Assembly: GCF_004104355.1 (NCBI RefSeq)
Contig: NZ_RJLM01000001.1
Span: forward strand, 1,220,711 to 1,284,710
Direction of reading: 5' to 3'
From: Photobacterium chitinilyticum
GTDB lineage: Bacteria > Pseudomonadota > Gammaproteobacteria > Enterobacterales > Vibrionaceae
DNA: 64,000 bases
Under the pieces are notes generated by a model, which did no database searches, was not told the DNA's origin, and saw only the letters and a list, made by a program, of their open reading frames with translations. Below, piece by piece: positions 62,385 to 64,000 of the stretch (position 1 is the first letter of the stretch; each line of letters starts with the position of its first letter). Both the position numbers and the translations under genes were made by a program.

Positions 62385-63218
62385 ATGTGGTGTAAATCTG
62401 GTTTTATTCGATTACTAATCTGTAGTGCGTGTTTTCTTCCTTCTCTCACTCAGGCAACAGATCTAAACAAATTCGACGGTCTGTCGGGCACCATTAACAT
62501 CTCCGGTGGTACGGCACATATTCCAGTAATGAAACAGGCTGCAAAGTCTATCATGAAGACAAATGGCGACATTAGGATCACCATTGCAGGAGGCGGTTCA
62601 GGCGTCGGTGCCCAGCAAGTTGCCAAAGGGCTGGTAGATATTGGAAATACAGGACGGCCACTCAAGCCAAGCGAAGCAAAACATGGGCTCGTTTCGCTTC
62701 CTTTCGCCATTGATGGTGTAGCAGCAATCATCAACCCAGCAAACCCTATTGAAGCGTTAACCAGCCAGCAAGTCATAGATATTTACTCGGGAAAGATCAC
62801 CAATTGGAACCAACTCGGTGGCGATAACCGAACTATCAACATCTTTACTCGCGATGAAGCCAGTGGTACCCGCGCCGTTTTCGCCAAAAAGCTACTGAAT
62901 AACGTAGCACTAGCCGGTTATGCCAATGTCGTACCATCCAATGGAGCGATGAAAACTGCCATTGCCCGTGATCCTGCTGCAATTGGATATAGCAGCGTCG
63001 GTTATATCGACCAGACTGTCAAAGCCCCAATGCTTGATAATGTCCATCCCAGCAATGAGGCCTGTGCATCCGGACAGTACCCAGTTGTACGTAAACTGTA
63101 TATGAATACCAAAGGCGATCCACAAGGGCTAACTCGTGTATTTGTTGATTATATATTCAGCCCGCAAGGTGCTGAGTACATTCGTTCATCTGGCTATATT
63201 CCTGTCAGCAATCAATAA
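62385..63218 (+). CDS. PstS-like phosphate ABC substrate-binding protein
   Basis: 277 residues. ATG at 62385 with GGAGATATT upstream; signal peptide ends around LTQATDL (about residue 26). LSGTINISGGTAHIPVMKQA, ITIAGGGSGVGAQQVAKGLV, GNTGRPLKPSEAK, IYSGKITNWNQLGGDNR, FTRDEASGTRAVF and SNGAMKTAIARDPAAIGYSS are the phosphate-binding motifs. It resembles the PstS of the Vibrionaceae second Pst system. It is followed by a PstC-type permease after three bases. I do not see a good PhoB box upstream. Confidence 0.9.
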   Translation: MWCKSGFIRLLICSACFLPSLTQATDLNKFDGLSGTINISGGTAHIPVMKQAAKSIMKTNGDIRITIAGGGSGVGAQQVAKGLVDIGNTGRPLKPSEAKHGLVSLPFAIDGVAAIINPANPIEALTSQQVIDIYSGKITNWNQLGGDNRTINIFTRDEASGTRAVFAKKLLNNVALAGYANVVPSNGAMKTAIARDPAAIGYSSVGYIDQTVKAPMLDNVHPSNEACASGQYPVVRKLYMNTKGDPQGLTRVFVDYIFSPQGAEYIRSSGYIPVSNQ

Positions 63219-63221
63219 ACG

Positions 63222-64000
63222 ATGGCTCCGACAATAACAGCAGAACGAATACTGTTGATGTTAGTTACAACAGTATTCATTCTGATGACCATACTCTTTG
63301 GCTTCTTGCTCTGGTTTGCCCTACCTGTTTTTTTCAGTGTGGGGGATTCAGTCTTCTCGCTGAGCTGGCAACCCGAACAGGGCCAATATGGCATCCTGCC
63401 AATGGTATTCGGCTCAACAATGGTTGCACTGCTGGCCCTTATACTCGCTTTTCCCATCGCCATTGGCATCACAAGCTTCTGCTTGCTCGAACGCTATAAA
63501 AGCGTGTCCTTATGGATCCGCCGAATAGTGAGAATGATGGCAGGGATCCCAACAGTTGTTTATGGTCTTGCTGCCGTATTTTTGTTAGTTCCCCTTCTAC
63601 GAGAGACCTTTCGATATGGTTCTGGGTATTGCCTACTCGCGACCGCTGTGATGGTTACACTATTAATCTTGCCCGTAATGGTTTTGGTACTAGATTCCCA
63701 TTGCCGTCCGTTAGCTAACCAACTACATTTAACCGCCATTTCGATGGGATTCACCGATGTACAAACTGTACTGTATCTCATTCTACCCAACGCGACGAAA
63801 GCGATGGCCACTGCCGCATTGCTTGGTTTTAGCCGAGCCATTGGCGATACGCTTCTTCCGCTGATGTTAGCAGGCAATGCACCACAGCTAACTGGCAACG
63901 TACTTGACTCAATACGAACACTAACCGCCCATATTGGATTAGTCATAGCGACTGAAAATGGCAGCTCTACCTATAATTCACTGTTTGCGGCAGGACTTTT
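63222..64000 (+). CDS. PstC-type phosphate ABC permease, 3' end beyond window
   Basis: Reading frame from ATG at 63222 (three bases after the pstS-like stop) is open to the last base, about 259 residues seen. Helices near residues 13-33, 62-82, 105-120, 130-150 and on; EAA-loop motif AISMGFTDVQTVLYLILPNA followed by ALLGFSRAIGDT is that of PstC/PstA permeases. The window ends within the last helices. A PstA-type gene probably follows, unseen. Confidence 0.88.
   Translation, partial: MAPTITAERILLMLVTTVFILMTILFGFLLWFALPVFFSVGDSVFSLSWQPEQGQYGILPMVFGSTMVALLALILAFPIAIGITSFCLLERYKSVSLWIRRIVRMMAGIPTVVYGLAAVFLLVPLLRETFRYGSGYCLLATAVMVTLLILPVMVLVLDSHCRPLANQLHLTAISMGFTDVQTVLYLILPNATKAMATAALLGFSRAIGDTLLPLMLAGNAPQLTGNVLDSIRTLTAHIGLVIATENGSSTYNSLFAAGL

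Noticed and set aside
1-64000. CRISPR arrays, rRNA, tRNA, intact insertion sequences, prophage
   Set aside because: No regularly spaced repeats, no RNA gene signatures, and no transposase or phage structural genes seen.

Overview
The window looks like a stretch of chromosome from a marine gammaproteobacterium of the Vibrionaceae, probably Photobacterium or a close relative. This rests on recognisable Cra, beta carbonic anhydrase, RsuA, RadD, L25, DNA polymerase II, the YciU/HI1450 dsDNA mimic, EmrD, a Vibrio-type DUF2913-like protein, and many chemotaxis and cyclic-di-GMP proteins. Both ends cut genes: the cra 5' end on the left, a PstC-type permease on the right. I found no rRNA, tRNA, intact insertion sequence, prophage or CRISPR array.

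Layout. 1-9.5 kb: cra, two chemoreceptors, a secreted subtilisin-like protease followed by a small propeptide-like protein, and an HD-GYP phosphodiesterase. 9.5-14.8 kb: carbonic anhydrase, a hotdog thioesterase, a SLAC1/TehA-family transporter with an unusual control region (tandem palindromes plus a hairpin-rich leader ending in a terminator-like hairpin), modD, and an NTF2-like protein divergent from an HxlR regulator. 14.8-21 kb: a GH4 glycosidase divergent from its LysR regulator, a pair of overlapping GTPase genes, and an SDR oxidoreductase. 21.2-28.2 kb: an apparent six-gene operon with an AaeB-like FUSC pump, NodT-type outer-membrane lipoprotein, AaeX, AaeA-like adaptor, a K+ channel and an AI-2E-family transporter. 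28.3-33.9 kb: an AttE-AttFG-AttH ABC system with an AbgA-like amidohydrolase.

34-47 kb: mostly single housekeeping or accessory genes (ybjT, an rhlE-like helicase, ywbE, a BCCT transporter, a Bcr/CflA pump, rsuA, an acetyltransferase, radD). They are interrupted at 39.9-41.3 kb by an integrase remnant beside an AT-rich lipoprotein gene, a likely scar of horizontal transfer. 47.1-52.1 kb: the arginine deiminase pathway (arcA, a YfcC-family carrier, arcC, arcB), which would convert arginine to ornithine, ammonia, CO2 and ATP. 52.1-64 kb: rplY with its own leader hairpin, DUF1289, a nucleotidyltransferase-like gene upstream of polB, a CSS-EAL phosphodiesterase, yciU, emrD, a LysR regulator divergent from a second NTF2-like gene, and the start of a phosphate-type ABC operon.

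Most of the window is ordinary accessory chromosome. The parts most worth a second look are the control region and leader of the SLAC1/TehA-type gene, the protease with its separate propeptide-like partner, the GTPase pair, and the efflux operon that includes a K+ channel. All functional statements come from reading motifs and remembered family members; no search was run.
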